Shown here one piece after another: positions 1-12,947 of a stretch of 64,000 nucleotides of DNA. Every line of letters starts with the position of its first letter. The first letter of the stretch is position 1. Source of the stretch: Sinohyriopsis cumingii (taxonomy: Eukaryota > Mollusca > Bivalvia > Unionida > Unionidae); the NCBI GenBank assembly GCA_028554795.2, contig CM068841.1, forward strand, positions 24,733,308 through 24,797,307, given 5' to 3'. Both the position numbers and the translations under genes were made by a program. A model generated the notes under the pieces. The model did no database searches, had not been told where the DNA came from, and saw nothing but the letters and a program-made list of their open reading frames with translations.

Positions 1-840
1 TACGCACCATTGCCTTGAATGAGAATGTATAAGCCATTTGTGGTAAGATTATTTTCAAGTTCTTGATAAGTGGCAACATTTCTTTGAGTTCCAATTTCAT
101 TCTATATATAAAACAAAAACAAATTATGTCATTAGTTGGAATAACGTACAAGTGATAAATATTTTAAAATAAAATGTCAAAATGAAACTATGTTTGAATA
201 AAGTAGCAAACCCCTGCAAGACTAAAATTTATTTTTTGCACACACTGCAGTCCATCATCTGGAGTCTACAACATCTTTTGATATTGCAACACCAACCAGC
301 ATAATTGACACTCCCTCACAGCAATGCAGTAGAATGATCATTTTCTGTGCTGGGAAAAATTCAACAAGCTCTTTGGGGAAATTTGAACAACAGAACCGTC
401 CAGTCTCTGATGAGTGTAAAGATGAGCAAAGATGACACTTGTGTTACCTTTACCCCACCCCAGTCAAACTATTGTGAACAGCAAAGACAGCATCTAATTA
501 AGAAAATGTTATACTGTCCCATGTTTTTTAAAGTTGGAAATTTTGTGTATCTTTTATATTTGTAATGTCTGTCTAGTTGTGATTATGTGTTGGTACATGT
601 CTGTGTATATGTGTAGTGAAGGTATTGTACAGTGCTAAATCTACCAACTATTTTTGTTTGCAAGTGTATGAAGTGTTTCAGTGAAAATATATTCTTTCAC
701 TTTTGTATCAGATTTGAATTTCCACTAATTTTCTTAATACTGATATGGAAAAATATTGTGTTCTCAATTCGACAGTGTTGCTTTTACGGGTCATGTGGAT
801 TGATTTCCCTTGGGACCTCAGACCACACATTTTGAGTGTT
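1..840 (+). repeat. Diverged copy of the segment at 33790-34990
   Basis: Ordered matches in the same direction: 'cattgccttgaa...gagaa...taagccat' (near 8 and 33798), 'tatataaaa' and 'acaaa' runs, 'aacagcaaagacagcatctaa' like 'cagcagcaaagactgcatctaa' (near 478 and 34721), and 'caagtgt-t-aa-tg-tttca' (near 660 and 34918). The other copy is longer. The short open frames here look non-coding. Confidence 0.6.
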
Positions 841-1310
841 CAACCCCATCTCCCCAACACTATCTGGGTGTATTATATGTCACATATGACATTAGGGTAA
901 GTGTGCAGTAGCACCATGAAATGTTCATAAACAAATATTATCAGCACAGAAATAAAAAGAGAATTGATGTCAACAAGGTAAATCTATTTAACTATTATTC
1001 TTTATTTCCCTAAATGATAACCTTATTTAATGCCAAAACTGATTAGTCTTCAAATTTAAATAAAAATCATGAAGCTATTCAAGTTGTATTTATTCCAGAT
1101 GTTAAAGACATAATGCAGTTTTAAGGCCATTCTGTATAGGGACAGAGTAATAACTTTCATATCTTCTTAAATTGTGCTGTAATAAAAAAGCAAATTTATA
1201 AAATGCAAAAGACCACAGTGAAGCTTCAGTTGAAATCAGTGTAATAATAACAAGAAGAATATTTGTCAGGAAATTTTATTTATTAATTTGTTTCAGTCAG
1301 ATAAAACATG

Positions 1311-1735
1311 AACAGGTACAATTACTAGTGATGATGTCATTAGTGTCATTTGTATGGGTACACTTACTAGTGATGATGTCATTAGTGTCATTTGTACAGG
1401 TACAATTACTAGTGATGATGTCATTAGTGTCATTTGTACAGGTACAATTACTAGTGATGATGTCATTAGTGTCATTTGTACAGGTACAATTACTAGTGAC
1501 TATGTCATTAGTGTCATTTGTATGGGTACACTTACTAGTGATGATGTCTTTAGTGTCATTTGTACAGGTACAATTACTAGTGATGATGTCATTAGTGTCA
1601 TTTGTACAGGTACAATTACTAGTGATGATGTCATTAGTGTCATTTGCACAGGTACAATTACTAGTGATGATGTTATTAGTGTCATTTGTACAGGAACAAT
1701 TTTAGTGATGATGTCATTAGTGTCATTTGTATGAG
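1311..1735 (+). repeat. Tandem array, 42-bp unit, about 10 copies
   Basis: Core attactagtgatgatgtcat starts every 42 nt from 1322. Units are near-identical apart from a 'tatgggtacac' variant in two of them. The period is a multiple of three and no frame is stopped, so open frames appear on both strands without coding meaning. Confidence 0.95.
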
Positions 1736-1739
1736 GTGA

Positions 1740-2600
1740 AGAATCAGTGGTAGAAAGAATCTGATTCTGCATATCATGTGAAAGGGCTTTTGCCTGTATA
1801 TATTTAGCAGGATCTGATTCTGGATAACGATGTGAAAGGGCTTTTGACTGTATACATTTAGCAGGATCTGATTCTGCATATCATGTGAAAGGGCTTTATT
1901 TTTTATCCTTTACATATTTAGCAGAATCTGATTCTGAATAATGATGTGAAAGGGCTTTTGACCGTATACATTTAGCAGAGTCTGATCCTGCATTATCATG
2001 TGAAAGGTTTTGTGGTGTTGACATTTATTGAATATGATCTTGAATTATCATGCAAAAGGGTTAGTGGAATTTGATCCTTGATTATCATGCAGAAGGGCTT
2101 TTGACTACACATCTAGCAGAATCTGCAGAATGGTTTTTGATTGTATACATTTAGCAGAATCTGATCCTGCATTATTACATGAAAGAGCTTTTGACTCTTC
2201 ACATTCATCAGAATCATGGATTATTACATGAAAGGGCTTTTGATTGTACACATTTATCAGAATCTTCGATAATTACATGAAAGGGCTTTTGACTGTACAC
2301 ATTTATCAGAATCCTAGATTATTACATGAAAGGGCTTTTGCTTTTGACTACACATTTAGCAGAATCTGACCCAGCATTATCATGTGAAAGATTTTCTGGT
2401 GTTGACATTTATTGAATCTGATCATGGATTATGACACAAAAGGGTTAGCAGAATTTGATCCTAGATTATCATGCAAAAGGGCTTTTGACTACACATTTAG
2501 AGGAATCTGGTCCTGGATATGATGTGAAAGGGCTTTCATCTGGAAACATGTAGAATCTAATCCTAGATTATCATACAAAAGTGCTTTCAACTGCCCAAAT
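1740..2600 (+). repeat. Degenerate tandem array, about 55-60 bp unit
   Basis: Some 14 diverged copies of 'catgtgaaagggcttttg' plus 'catttagcagaatctgat'. Units vary in length, so this array is older than the 42-bp one before it. Confidence 0.85.
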
Positions 2601-2898
2601 TTTACAATGACTTGAAAGTAATCAATGTTAAAATGCATTGCCATTTGATTCAGTTTTCAATCATTGTTCTGCATTTATGCTCTCAGTTTTCTTAAAAATA
2701 CATTCATCATTTTATGTGTGTTTCTTCTGCATTCTGTTTATGTTCATTTTTGCATTCATTCTGAATTACATTTTTATTAGATTCGTAAATTTGACATTTC
2801 ATGGTATGTAACTGAAACTTATGCTTTGAGAATAAATTTTGTTCCATCTATCCTGATGCCACATAATTCTGGAATTTTTGCTTTCTTTATTATTTAAG

Positions 2899-2992
2899 GA
2901 GAGAGGCTGCAGCAGTGAATACCAACAAACAAGTAAAAAAATTGCGGGATGAATTGTCAGAAGCTGACCAAAAATACGATGAGGTGATAAAG
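2899..2992 (+). CDS. BAP31-like, penultimate exon
   Basis: One base plus 31 codons between a pyrimidine-rich acceptor (ctttctttattatttaag) and donor AAG|gtaaat. The other two frames contain stops, and this one is rich in K, E, A and L. Confidence 0.65.
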
Positions 2993-4214
2993 GTAAATTT
3001 TAAGTTGATATAACAACATAATCAATAGTTCCCTCAGTTAGAACGATACCAGATTATAGCAACACCCAGGCTTTTGAAGTCATCACCTTTTAGAGGGAGC
3101 CTAAACAGCTTAGTAGAGTGTCAGACTGAAATCCAAGGGCCATGGGTTCACACCTACCCAGGCCAGCCTGGTTCAGCTGCATCATTGTGTATGTATGGGA
3201 AAAAGCACTTAGTTACCATTTCCTTGGCATGACATAGCCAGTAAGGTATTAAAAGTGTTGTTAAAACTGACAAAAACCAAAACTATGCTATTTAGAGGTG
3301 GGTACTTGAGACAAAATTGACTGTAACTTACCACCATACATAATTCATTAAGGATGCTATTGTGGGTTAAATATGAATGATTTTGAATGACTTTAAATCA
3401 TAATGCATTATTATAGAGATAATAATATAACAGAAGTCAGATCATCAACAAGATGATATTTTACTTCAGTATTTTGTGCCTCTGTTATTCAGCACCCAGC
3501 AGTCTCATGTATTAAGGATTTCTGTGTCATTAAACCTTGAGAATTACTGTGACTATGCAGATAAGGTATCACAAATATAGCAAAAACAGTGAGTTCTCAT
3601 TTGTAAAAAATAATCTTGTAAGTATGCTTTTTATTGAAATTGTTTCCGTTATGTTGTCTTGAAACCAAACTTGACCGTGCATGATGATTATCCACATCTA
3701 TTGGTTAATACAGAAAATTATGAGCTATTATATGCATGGAAATTATATCCAACCTGTCACAGTCCATGCATATTAGATAGGGCTTTAGTACACAGTTATA
3801 GCAGATATTTTCAGAGCTGACTGAAGAGACAATGAATGGCCATGGGTAGATTTTCACTTTCAACTGACATTTTATGGTTTCAGTTACATTCATGATCCCT
3901 CATCTTTGTGAGCTGAAGTCACTTTCAATGTTTATATTTAGCCTTGCACAATACATGTTGGAAATTTATTGGTGTCTCTTGCACAATACATGTTGGAAAT
4001 TTGTTGGTGTCTCTTTCACAATACATGTTGGAAATTTGTTGGTGTCTGTGTCATCAAACATGCAAAGCCATAAGCCACACATAAAATCACACCAAATGAA
4101 ATTTTACTTTATTTTGCTTATTGACAGGAATTTGAAGCATTCAAGAAGCACTCAAACAATCTTCTTACCAAAGAGAGAGAACTAAATGAAAGACTGCGGC
4201 ACTTAGTAGGGTGA
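2899..4214 (+). CDS. Coiled-coil protein, BAP29/BAP31-like C-terminus (last two exons)
   Basis: Two exons (2899-2992 and 4128-4214) join in phase 0 and give 59 residues ending in TGA: REAAAVNTNKQVKKLRDELS..., then EFEAFKKHSNNLLTKERELN...RLRHLVG. It is a charged coiled coil. The segments KKLRDELS...QK and FKKHSNNLLTKE line up with KLKDEL...QK and MRKQSEGLTKE near the C-terminus of BAP31, an ER membrane protein that retains and sorts membrane cargo. The transmembrane part and any caspase sites would lie upstream, outside the window. The usual dilysine ER-retrieval tail is absent (ends HLVG). Exon structure is well supported; the family name is a resemblance judged by eye and another coiled-coil protein remains possible. 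Confidence 0.6.
3092..3245 (+). mobile_element. tRNA-derived SINE, diverged
   Basis: A-box-like 'agcttagtagagtg' and B-box-like 'gggttcacacc' are spaced as in a tRNA, followed by a non-tRNA body. It sits in the last intron of the BAP31-like gene. No clear target-site duplication was found. Confidence 0.5.
3946..4047 (+). repeat. Tandem array, 35-bp unit, 3 copies
   Basis: 'acaatacatgttggaaattt' plus 'ttggtgtctctt' three times, 80 nt before the last BAP31-like exon. Confidence 0.9.
4128..4214 (+). CDS. BAP31-like, last exon with stop
   Basis: 28 codons plus TGA after the acceptor tgcttattgacag, phase 0 with the previous exon. A 3' UTR with an AATAAA 140 nt downstream follows. Confidence 0.65.
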   Translation, partial: EFEAFKKHSNNLLTKERELNERLRHLVG

Positions 4215-4353
4215 TGAAAGTGATGAAGAAGACATAGACATATAGCTGTCATCATTGCTTGACAAAGAAATCTCACGGTGTCGTCATTTCCGACATTTTT
4301 GGAGAAATCAACAGTTCGTATAACTTATGACATTGTGATATGTTGTTGGTGCA

Positions 4354-4359
4354 AATAAA
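4354..4359 (+). promoter_or_regulatory. Polyadenylation signal AATAAA, BAP31-like gene
   Basis: Exact hexamer 140 nt after the stop codon. Cleavage would fall near 4375-4385. Confidence 0.5.
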
Positions 4360-4639
4360 ATTAAGCAGAATTGACATGCTAGTCAGATTTCTTACATATT
4401 TTCTGATGTGTATTATATAAGGGAGCTGGACCTTTCAGCAGGTGGTAGAGAGAGGGAGTCCTTTAAAACTTGAAAATGTGTATATGCTTAGCTATGCCAC
4501 TGAACTTCAGAATGACAGAATGATCAACATACACATGTGTAAACATGTACATATGTCCTTTGTTGGCTTTACAGGTTATAGACTTGATGAGCTTCCAGAA
4601 TGGCATGTTGACTGTTGTCTGTCCATCTGTTAGCACAAG

Positions 4640-5480
4640 TTTGTTATTGTTTTTTCTGTACCACTAGGAATGATTACCATGAAACTTTACACATGCATGC
4701 ATCTCAAGGTCTGGTTGGTCCTAAATGAAAATGGTGCCAATTGGACATTTATTATGGCCTGTTTAGTGGCCATCTTGAAAATCTTGTTATTGCAACACAT
4801 CCTGAATGGATGGTCATAGCACATTGGGGTTTTGACTAAAAACTTGTGTTATTTTTAGTCCCAAAATTTAAATGATCCAGGATGGCTGCCATGGCTGTCA
4901 TTTTGAAAATCTTGTTATTACTACTTCTTATGAACTGAAATTTTTATCAACATGGGATACCTCGGAAGACTTATTTGCTGTCTAATTAGTCCTTATTGAA
5001 ATAGTACTGATTTAACTTCCAACATGGCCATTATTGATGGTAGTCTCTTAAAAGTCTTGTTTTCACTACTTCTCCTAATTTGAAAGTCATATTGGTTTAT
5101 GGTTTTTATCCTAAGACATTTTATGGCTTATACAGATCTGAAATGAAAATAATGTCAATCTATACAGCAATTATTATGAAAATCTTATCCCTCTAGAATG
5201 GATGGTCATATTGACATGGGGTTTGTAACAAAGGACTTCTTATGATATCTAGTTAGACCTAAATTGTGCAGATCTTATATTAATTAGTGACTGCAATGGC
5301 CAAGTTGAAACTGTTCTTATTGCTACTCTTCCTGAATGGATAATAATAATTGTCAACAACAATACAAATTCTTATGATATCTGGTAGGTCCTAAATGAAA
5401 ATGACGTTGATCTTGCATCTAAGATAGTCACCATGGCAGGATCTTAAAAATCTTTCAATAGCTCAAGAATGATAGAGATG
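4640..5480 (+). repeat. Diverged modular repeat, about 130-150 bp modules
   Basis: Recurring phrases 'ggtcctaaatgaaaatg', 'catcttgaaaatcttgttatt' and 'cctgaatggatggtcat' in the same order about six times with many differences. No coding signal. Confidence 0.65.
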
Positions 5481-8034
5481 TCAACACTCACCAGTTGAAA
5501 AGAAGAAACGGTCTTATCCTTTGATTCCTTGAAATTCTTTTCAGCAGTACAGCATTAGTCCCTTTGAGGGAGCTTTTTTTCAAACATGTATTTAGTTATG
5601 GTAACCAGTACATGACAATTTTTTGGATAAATTATTTTCTCTCTTTTTTCCATGTCCCATTTATATTTGCTATCCACCTCATGGAACTGTTTTCATTCAG
5701 AGAGTATTTTGGTAGAAAACACTTTCAGAAATAAAAGTTTTTGTATTCTCATTTGACAGATCTCATTTGATTCAGAAAGATATGCACTGGGTTCCTTCAA
5801 ATTCTTGAGGTCATAAGAAAATCCAGTTGAATGTGAATGAGTCAGTGTTTTTTCTTTTTATACACAATTATTTTTTATTGCAAATAGAATAAAAGTACTG
5901 TGGTAGGGTCATGGAATCATTCATATCAAAGAGAATAAAAAAAAATCTTAAGAGATCCTACAAAAACATCAAAACAGACACACAAATTATTTATGGTTCT
6001 GTACTTAAGCAATACATAGAAATACTAATATAATTTTATTATAAATTTCTAGATATAATGTACAGACACTCATACAATTTATAATAAATGCATACAATTT
6101 TATGAATTTAGAAGATATACAGGATGCTGGGGGAAAATGTATGCACTTTTTTTCCAACAGTTTCAAGTGTGTTTATGCTGTCCTGTCCGATATACTTAAA
6201 TGTTAATTAGCCTGCTAATGCGTGTTCCTAGAAAAATACATTATTGCAAGAAAATGGTGAATTTTGCCTGCTGTAGGTACTGTTGTGATAACATATAATT
6301 GTTTATCTATTGATTAAATGATATAAGGTATTTGTATGATTGTCTTGTACATGCCTTCATTACGATGCTGGATAATGAATGATATAGCTTTCAAATTGAC
6401 TTATTTTTTATCAAATTTCTAGTCTGTATTTTTACAGACTTCTTTTTATTCTTCATGTGTATATTTTATTGATTATTTACTATATAATGTTGTTACCATT
6501 TGCAAATACTGATACATAGCTTATATACACTGTTGATTCCTTAATTTCCTAAGAATGATCTTTATAATGTACTCATTTTTTTAAACATCTTTTTGCAAAT
6601 GTAATTGTTTCATTATATTTGACATAAAATCTGCTGTATTTGATGTAATATATGCTTGTACATTACTATGTGCACACCTCTTTTTGTGGTCAAAACTCTT
6701 TTAAAAAAATTCCTTTTCATAGCATATCAATGCCATTCACTGCGTGAGAGAAAAGCATTTCATAACATCCACCGAGAACATGACAGTCACTTTTGAACTT
6801 GCCACTTTGCCTGACTGACATTTCATGTATGTTTTATTCAGTATGAAGTGATAGTCAGTGTACCTCTTTAGTTGAGAGTTTGCAACTCAAAGGCAGCTGA
6901 CTCTTGTATGTACGTGCACTTGATTATGTCATTGCTTGTAATTTTGCAAATGTGCACTTATTTTGATGATCCTAAACCTCATATTTATCCAAATAATAGT
7001 TTCTTAACCACAGTGTGCAAGTATTACATTGAACACAGTATATATTTTTCCTCAGATTTTATATCCTCATTCTCATCTTGTTTAGTTCATAAAGTCAAAG
7101 ATTCCTGTATCTTTTGTAATTTCATAATATGGTGTCTTACTTCATGGTTTTATACCTAAATCTTAAAATCCTTGTAAGCCAACATTAATGAAGATTATAT
7201 TGACATTAAGAGAAGGGGTTAACATCTTAGAGTACTACATCACTTCCTAAAAAGGTCATTGTGATGTGTATTTCACATTGAATGTTTTCGTTTTCAAAGA
7301 TATGGCTTAGCTGATGCAGTTGCTCAGGTGCAGATATTGTTGTTTGCTCTGTCATTCTGCTTGGTATTATTGCACTCTAAAATTAAGTCACTGTGATGCA
7401 TAATTCACAATGGAATTTACAGATTAAATGTTGTGTAGCCATGAGGTTCTTGCTAAAGAACATGTTTACAGTAATAAACTTTGATTACCAGGAAAAACAT
7501 ATTTAGTGCATTTGCCCTTTATCAATATGGCATTCATTAAATGGTCGAGTTACTCTGTCCTGCCATAACTTGCATTCATATTTATGTGGTTATGTGAGAG
7601 CCCAAGTATTCTTGCCAGTAGCCATCATTGATTAAGTAAAATATTGCAGTTAACATTAAAATAATATAAATGGGAAAGTGTTAATCTAATTAAGAACAAG
7701 TCAATGGTAAATATTCATTGATTGTAATACTGACACTTCTTGGTAAAAATAAAAACAACTGAAAAAGCAACAAAAAAAAATCAAATGTTGTACCAGAATA
7801 TAAACAAAAAACTCATTTGCAAAAATTATGAAATTTTCCAGTTCTTGGCAAATGTTTTTATCAGGTATGTTAATAATTTTCAGTTGCCTGTTATACCTGA
7901 TATTTGATGACAATACATGAACCATTGGAAAAAAAATATTATATGGGACTATAGTCTGATAATACAAACCCGTTTGTTTGTACCCCTCTACTGATTTAAA
8001 TAATGGAAACCTTTAATGTTATAAAATGTCCAGG
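5481..8034. other. Unique AT-rich intergenic DNA
   Basis: I see no exon, repeat or RNA here. Short open frames (for example 6872-7159 and 7701-7967) lack splice context and recognisable protein. Confidence 0.5.
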
Positions 8035-8591
8035 GAACTTAGTCAATTCATTTATTGATTTATAGTTTCTAACCTGACTCTGAGTAGAGTGGCCCTAACA
8101 CCGTCATCTTATGCGCGTTTCGTGCTTAACGGAAGTTTTCAGTGCAATAGATGGACATGCTTGAATCCATTTCCAGTTTCTGGACAAGTCCATTTTCAGC
8201 AAAGAGGTGTATTACGACTACATGTGTACATACATAAGTCCTCTGCTTTTGATATTTACAATGTCAAATCAAGCAAAGGAAAATGACAGCTATGCTTTTC
8301 ATGTGGATTTAACACACGGTTTAATTTCTATGTTCTTGTATGCAGAGGGATATAATTCCAAACTCTCAAAGTTATGTAATTTACGCAATTATTCAGCATT
8401 GCCAAACAGGATGAACTACATCATTATGTTGTCTGATGGAAATAAACTAGCCTACGGTGTATGCAATATGGCGCCATGTTAGTATTGAAAGTCCGTTAAG
8501 CATGAAATGGTGCAGGGGATGCCAGCATTAGTGCCATTCTGATCACAGTCAGGTTAGAAATTATAAATCAGTGATTCAATTGACTTAGTTC
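8035..8591. mobile_element. MITE-like element with about 110-bp terminal inverted repeats
   Basis: The left arm 'gaacttagtcaatt...tttctaacctgact...gcttaacgga' matches the reverse complement of the right arm, 'gaactaagtcaatt...tttctaacctgact...gcttaacgga'. The middle of about 330 nt has no transposase motif. No certain target-site duplication, so no superfamily is assigned. Confidence 0.75.
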
Positions 8592-9360
8592 TGTGCACTT
8601 TTTATCACATTAAACGTTCTCATTTTTGAAATTGGTGGGGGGTGGTTTACAAACAAACCGGGATGTAGAGTCAGACTATAGCAGTTAAAACAAATGAGGC
8701 AGTTAAATGTCTTGGTCTCTATATGTTCAGGAGACTTCAATGAATTTTTGCATCTACAAAAATGCCCATATGCCAACTTTCCATTTTGTTTGTCCACATT
8801 ATATTCATACTTTTAGTAATATATTTTTTAATTGTATTGAATGACACTATTAGTTAGTGACTGTGATACTTGTGCATATTTGAAAATATTCTTTGTATAT
8901 ACCACATATTTGTTATTGGTGTAAAAGTTATGTTCATTCTGTTTCAGAGTTTCTTTCCTTAGGAAAGAATTCCAATTTATACATTGAAGTGACAATTTGT
9001 GTATTTCCTGGAATTTAAAATTTATATAGTATCCAGTCTAACCAGACTCAACCAGATTTAGAGTTATTATCCTCTTTTATTTCCAGATGTACACATTTCA
9101 TTTCTGCATGATAACTCCAGCTATTTTTCTATTATTATTATTAACATTATTATTATTATTATTATTATTATTTGATATAAAAAAATATGGATGAAGCATT
9201 GTTTCATGAAGTAATTAAGCTTTAGATCAAGAATGTATTCATGTCCTGATTGTAGTGTATAGTATATGTTGTTATTTATTTAATTAATTTTTTATAAGCC
9301 CATTCCCCCCACAACAAAACTTGGCATATATTTTACTTGACATGTTGAATGATTAGGGTT
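8592..9360. other. Unique intergenic DNA with an ATT run
   Basis: Contains a (ATT)n microsatellite near 9130-9172 and nothing else recognisable. Confidence 0.5.
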
Positions 9361-9714
9361 TGTTACATTATTTGATTAGTCCAGACACTACTACAGAAAG
9401 TCATCTGTTATCGGGGCCACCATTAATACTGACCACCATGTATAGCCTATCTTGTGCTTGTTTATTACATTATTTGATTAGTCCAGACACTACTACAGAA
9501 AGTCATCTGTTATCGGGGCCACCATTAATACTGACCACCATGTATAGCCTTTCTTGTGCTTGTTTATTACATTATTTGATTAGTCCAGACACTACTACAG
9601 AAAGTCATCTGTTATCGGGGCCACCATTAATACTGACCACCATGTATAGCCTATCTTGTGCTTGTTTATTACATTATTTGATTAGTCCAGACACTACTAC
9701 AGAAAGACACCTGT
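9361..9714 (+). repeat. Tandem array, 102-bp unit, 3.5 copies, with a SINE tail in each unit
   Basis: Units are almost identical. Each holds 'ccaccattaatactgaccac' then 'catgtatagcctatcttgtg', which is the 3' body of the SINE seen whole at 36822-37086. The rest of the unit ('tgattagtccagacactac') is not SINE. The period is divisible by three, hence a 126-codon open frame. Confidence 0.93.
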
Positions 9715-9734
9715 TATCTCTTCAGTCTGCAGCA

Positions 9735-10005
9735 GTGTAATAAGGTTTTATGGTGAGAGACCAAAGTAAAACCTATATGGAGTGAGGTGCCAATGTAAAC
9801 CTACATAGAGTGAGGGACCAACATAAAACCTACCTGGTGTGAGGAGATCAATGCAAAATCTATACGGGTGTGAGGGAAAAATGTAAAACCTGTATGGAGT
9901 GAGGGACCAGTGTAAAACCTACATGGAGTGAAGAGACCAGTGTAAAACCTACGAGGAGTATGATATCAATGTCAAATCTATATGGAGTGAGAATCCAATA
10001 TAGGA
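9735..10005 (+). repeat. Degenerate tandem array, about 28-30 bp unit
   Basis: 'gagtgagggaccaatgtaaa' plus 'acctatatg' about nine times, diverged. Same family as 10390-10885. Confidence 0.85.
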
Positions 10006-10389
10006 ATCAGATCATTAATTATTAATCAGGCAGGGTACCAGTCTCAAAGTGGCACAGCATTGAATACTGTACTTAATACTCAGAGCTGGGACCATTGGCT
10101 GTAATATCAGCATGAAATTTTCCTTGTTTTAATTTTCTGAGACTTTTGTCAGTGTTTTCAACTTCTATATAAATTCTGATGGCACATGTACATGATTCTG
10201 ATATTTTTTTTACCAAACAGATGACTTAGAGAGCATTTATTGGTATGCTGCTTTAAGGACATTTTTCTCAAGAAAATGCTGCTCCACATATTTTGTTTGT
10301 TCAGAAAATTTTTAATGAATTATATGTTGTGTACTGGGTCATCTAGTGCACAAAATACTTTTAGTTTCTAAAATGTAAACATTGCTATC

Positions 10390-10885
10390 CATAGAAAGTA
10401 ATTAGTGGTCCAAACCATGTATGGGTTGAGAGAATTTAATGACTAAATGAAGTGATGGACTAATGTATTGTCTGTATAGAGTGATGGACCAATATAATAC
10501 CTGTATGGGTTGAGGGACCAATGTAATGTCAATAAAGAGAGAGGGACCATTGAAATGTCTGTATGGAATGATGGACCAGTGTAATGCCTATATGAAGTAA
10601 CGGACCAGTGTAATGTTTATATAGAGTGATGGACCAATTTAACATTGATACAGAGTGATGGATCAGTGTAATGTCACTTTAGGTTGAGGGACCAATGTAA
10701 CGTCTGTGCATAGGGACCAGTATAATATCAGTATGGGTTGAGGGACCAATGAAATATCTATAGAGGGAGGGACCAATGAAATGCCTATATGGAGTGATGG
10801 ACCAGTGTAATGTAAATATAGGTTGAGGGACCAATATAATAGCTATATGGAGTGATGGACCAATGTAATGCTTATATAGGTAAAC
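10390..10885 (+). repeat. Second block of the 28-30 bp array
   Basis: About 17 diverged units of 'gagtgatggaccaatgtaat' plus 'gcctatat'. About 385 nt of ordinary sequence separates it from the first block. Confidence 0.85.
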
Positions 10886-11289
10886 TGTACAAGTCTTTAA
10901 ATTTTTGCCCATTCCTTTGATATAGCTTAAATACAATATATGTTACTGGTTATCTATAATTACCTGTTATTTTCTAGTTTGTCTTATAGATCTATTATTC
11001 TCTCCAGGCTTTTAACATTAATATATTTATTCTTAATAATTACTTCAAGAGTATCTTTGTTGCTCCAATCTACCACAACTGTCAGCATTTATCAATATTT
11101 ATTTTTTATAAAAAAAAAACAGTTTTTTCAGAAAGTATCTTGGTAGTGTTACAGAACAGCATTACAGGAGCAGTGTTTACTGGTATTGTATAATGCCAGT
11201 AACACAATATGTTCCTTTTGGGAAATTTGCTTCCATCATTTTTTCATCAATTTTTTTCATGAAAATACTTTCACTGCAAACAAATGTTT

Positions 11290-11545
11290 GCATCTTGGTA
11301 TTTTATACTATGGTAAATATTACAGTCATATACCTTGGAGTTTTGCCAGATTTACTAAAGAACACTTATTCCTTCATCACTGCTAGTCTATTATTTCTGA
11401 TATTTTCCTATTAAATATTACAATCATGTACCTTAGTTTTACCTGATTGACTTTAGAATGCTCATCCCTTCTTTGTCATTGCTGCAGTCTGTTATTCATG
11501 GTAGTTTGTATTGAATATGACAGTCATGTACCTTAGGATTTCTGC
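11290..11545 (+). repeat. Diverged tandem repeat, about 105 bp, 2-3 copies
   Basis: 'taaatattacagtcatatac' / 'aaatattacaatcatgtacc' / 'gaatatgacagtcatgtacc' recur, each followed by a 'tgcc/cctgattgactt' stretch and 'tcattgctgcagtctgttat'. Confidence 0.7.
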
Positions 11546-11944
11546 CTGACTGACCAAAGACACCTCTTATTAGTAGCATTCTGTGCATTGCACTATATAA
11601 TTACATCTTTGGATATGAAATCCTGATAGTCTTGTATGAGATTTTTAGCAAGAGTCCCTAACTGGTAAACCAGTGTAAATTCACTTTAATCTAGCAATAC
11701 CCATTATCATGGATTTTGTTTTGTTGCTATAAACACAAAAAAGGTATTGATAAGTAAAAAAAATGCTTATAAATGCTTTTTTCTTTACAAACAGATTGCA
11801 TCACATATTTAAGACAGTTTTATTGTGTCTTTTACCTACTAACACTATCTGCCTTTTTAATTATATGCTCCACTGTGATTGTCATTGGGCATATATTATT
11901 ATCCTTGTCTGTTTAATTTCTTTCTGTCTTTCCATTAAGGTCAC

Positions 11945-12212
11945 AGTGGAAGGGCATTTTTTTTCTTCATTAGGGCTGTTTAATTTAAACATACATGGAG
12001 GGGCATTTTGTTTTTCATTAGGGCTGTTCCAGTTAAACATACATGGTACCCAGGGAAGGCAGTTTTTAAAAAAATATATGCCAGGGTAGTTTGATTTTAC
12101 AGTGTTCATATTAAAATGAGAAGAAATTTTAAATTACATCCATCTGGGTGGGTACTCCACTTTAAAAGTGCTTCCCTGGGTCCCATGTATTTTTTAATGG
12201 AACAGCCCTTAA
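11945..12212. repeat. Inverted repeat (hairpin) with a partial direct copy
   Basis: 12020-12075 ('agggctgttccag', 'catacatggtacccaggga') pairs with 12160-12209 ('tccctgggtcccatgtat', 'tggaacagccct'). A further direct copy of the left arm lies at 11963-12002. Probably a small fold-back element. Confidence 0.7.
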
Positions 12213-12249
12213 CAAATTACTGGTTTTGTGATGAGTATTGTTGTTTTGT

Positions 12250-12480
12250 TTTGGAAATATGGATATTTGGGATTATGGTTGTCAGGAAATATGGATGTAT
12301 GGAATTATGAATGTCTGGAAATCAGGATATCTAAAATTATAGATGTCTGGGAATGTGCATACATGGAAGTATGGATGTCTTGGAATATGCTTATCTGGAA
12401 TTATGGATGTCTGGGAATATGCATATATGGAAGTATGGATGTCTGGGAATATGCATATCTGGAATTATGGATTTCCTGCT
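12250..12480 (+). repeat. Tandem array, about 21/42-bp unit
   Basis: 'ggaattatggatgtctggga' alternates with 'atatgcatatatggaagt'. About ten half-units. Confidence 0.88.
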
Positions 12481-12947
12481 GAATAGGTTTAAACATGATG
12501 TATGACTGGATGTTTTTTCTCCACATTATAAAATTATTCTAGTGCCATCTCTATTTTATATGTTATGTATATTTATCAATAATACAGATGTTTAGTTTTA
12601 TGCTTTATATGAATAGATCTTGAAGTGTCTTTAAGCAAATGCTGCTGTTTAGTGAAATAAAATTTTCAACCTGGAAAATAGTTGATTTTTTTTCCCACTC
12701 TTCCCTGAATTTTGTATTATAAAGGATGCAACTCTGCATCAAAACCTTTTTGATTTTATTTTTCTGATAATACCAACTTTACATACAGTGGGTGCCGCCA
12801 ATACTGAGCCCCATATTAGTGTGAAATAAGACACAGCAGCCACCTTTCTAGCACTGGTGTCTTCAACAGTTAAACTTAGGTTAAAGTTTTAATTAGCATA
12901 CCTTTCATGAATCGCTTAAAAAATTCTCATCACACTTGGTATAAATG

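Noticed and set aside
347-835. Two short plus frames upstream of the BAP31-like exons
   Set aside because: No acceptor or donor in phase with exon 2899-2992, and the sequence is part of a diverged repeated segment.
8089-8482. Two short plus frames that might be a small gene
   Set aside because: They lie within an element with inverted ends and show no recognisable protein.
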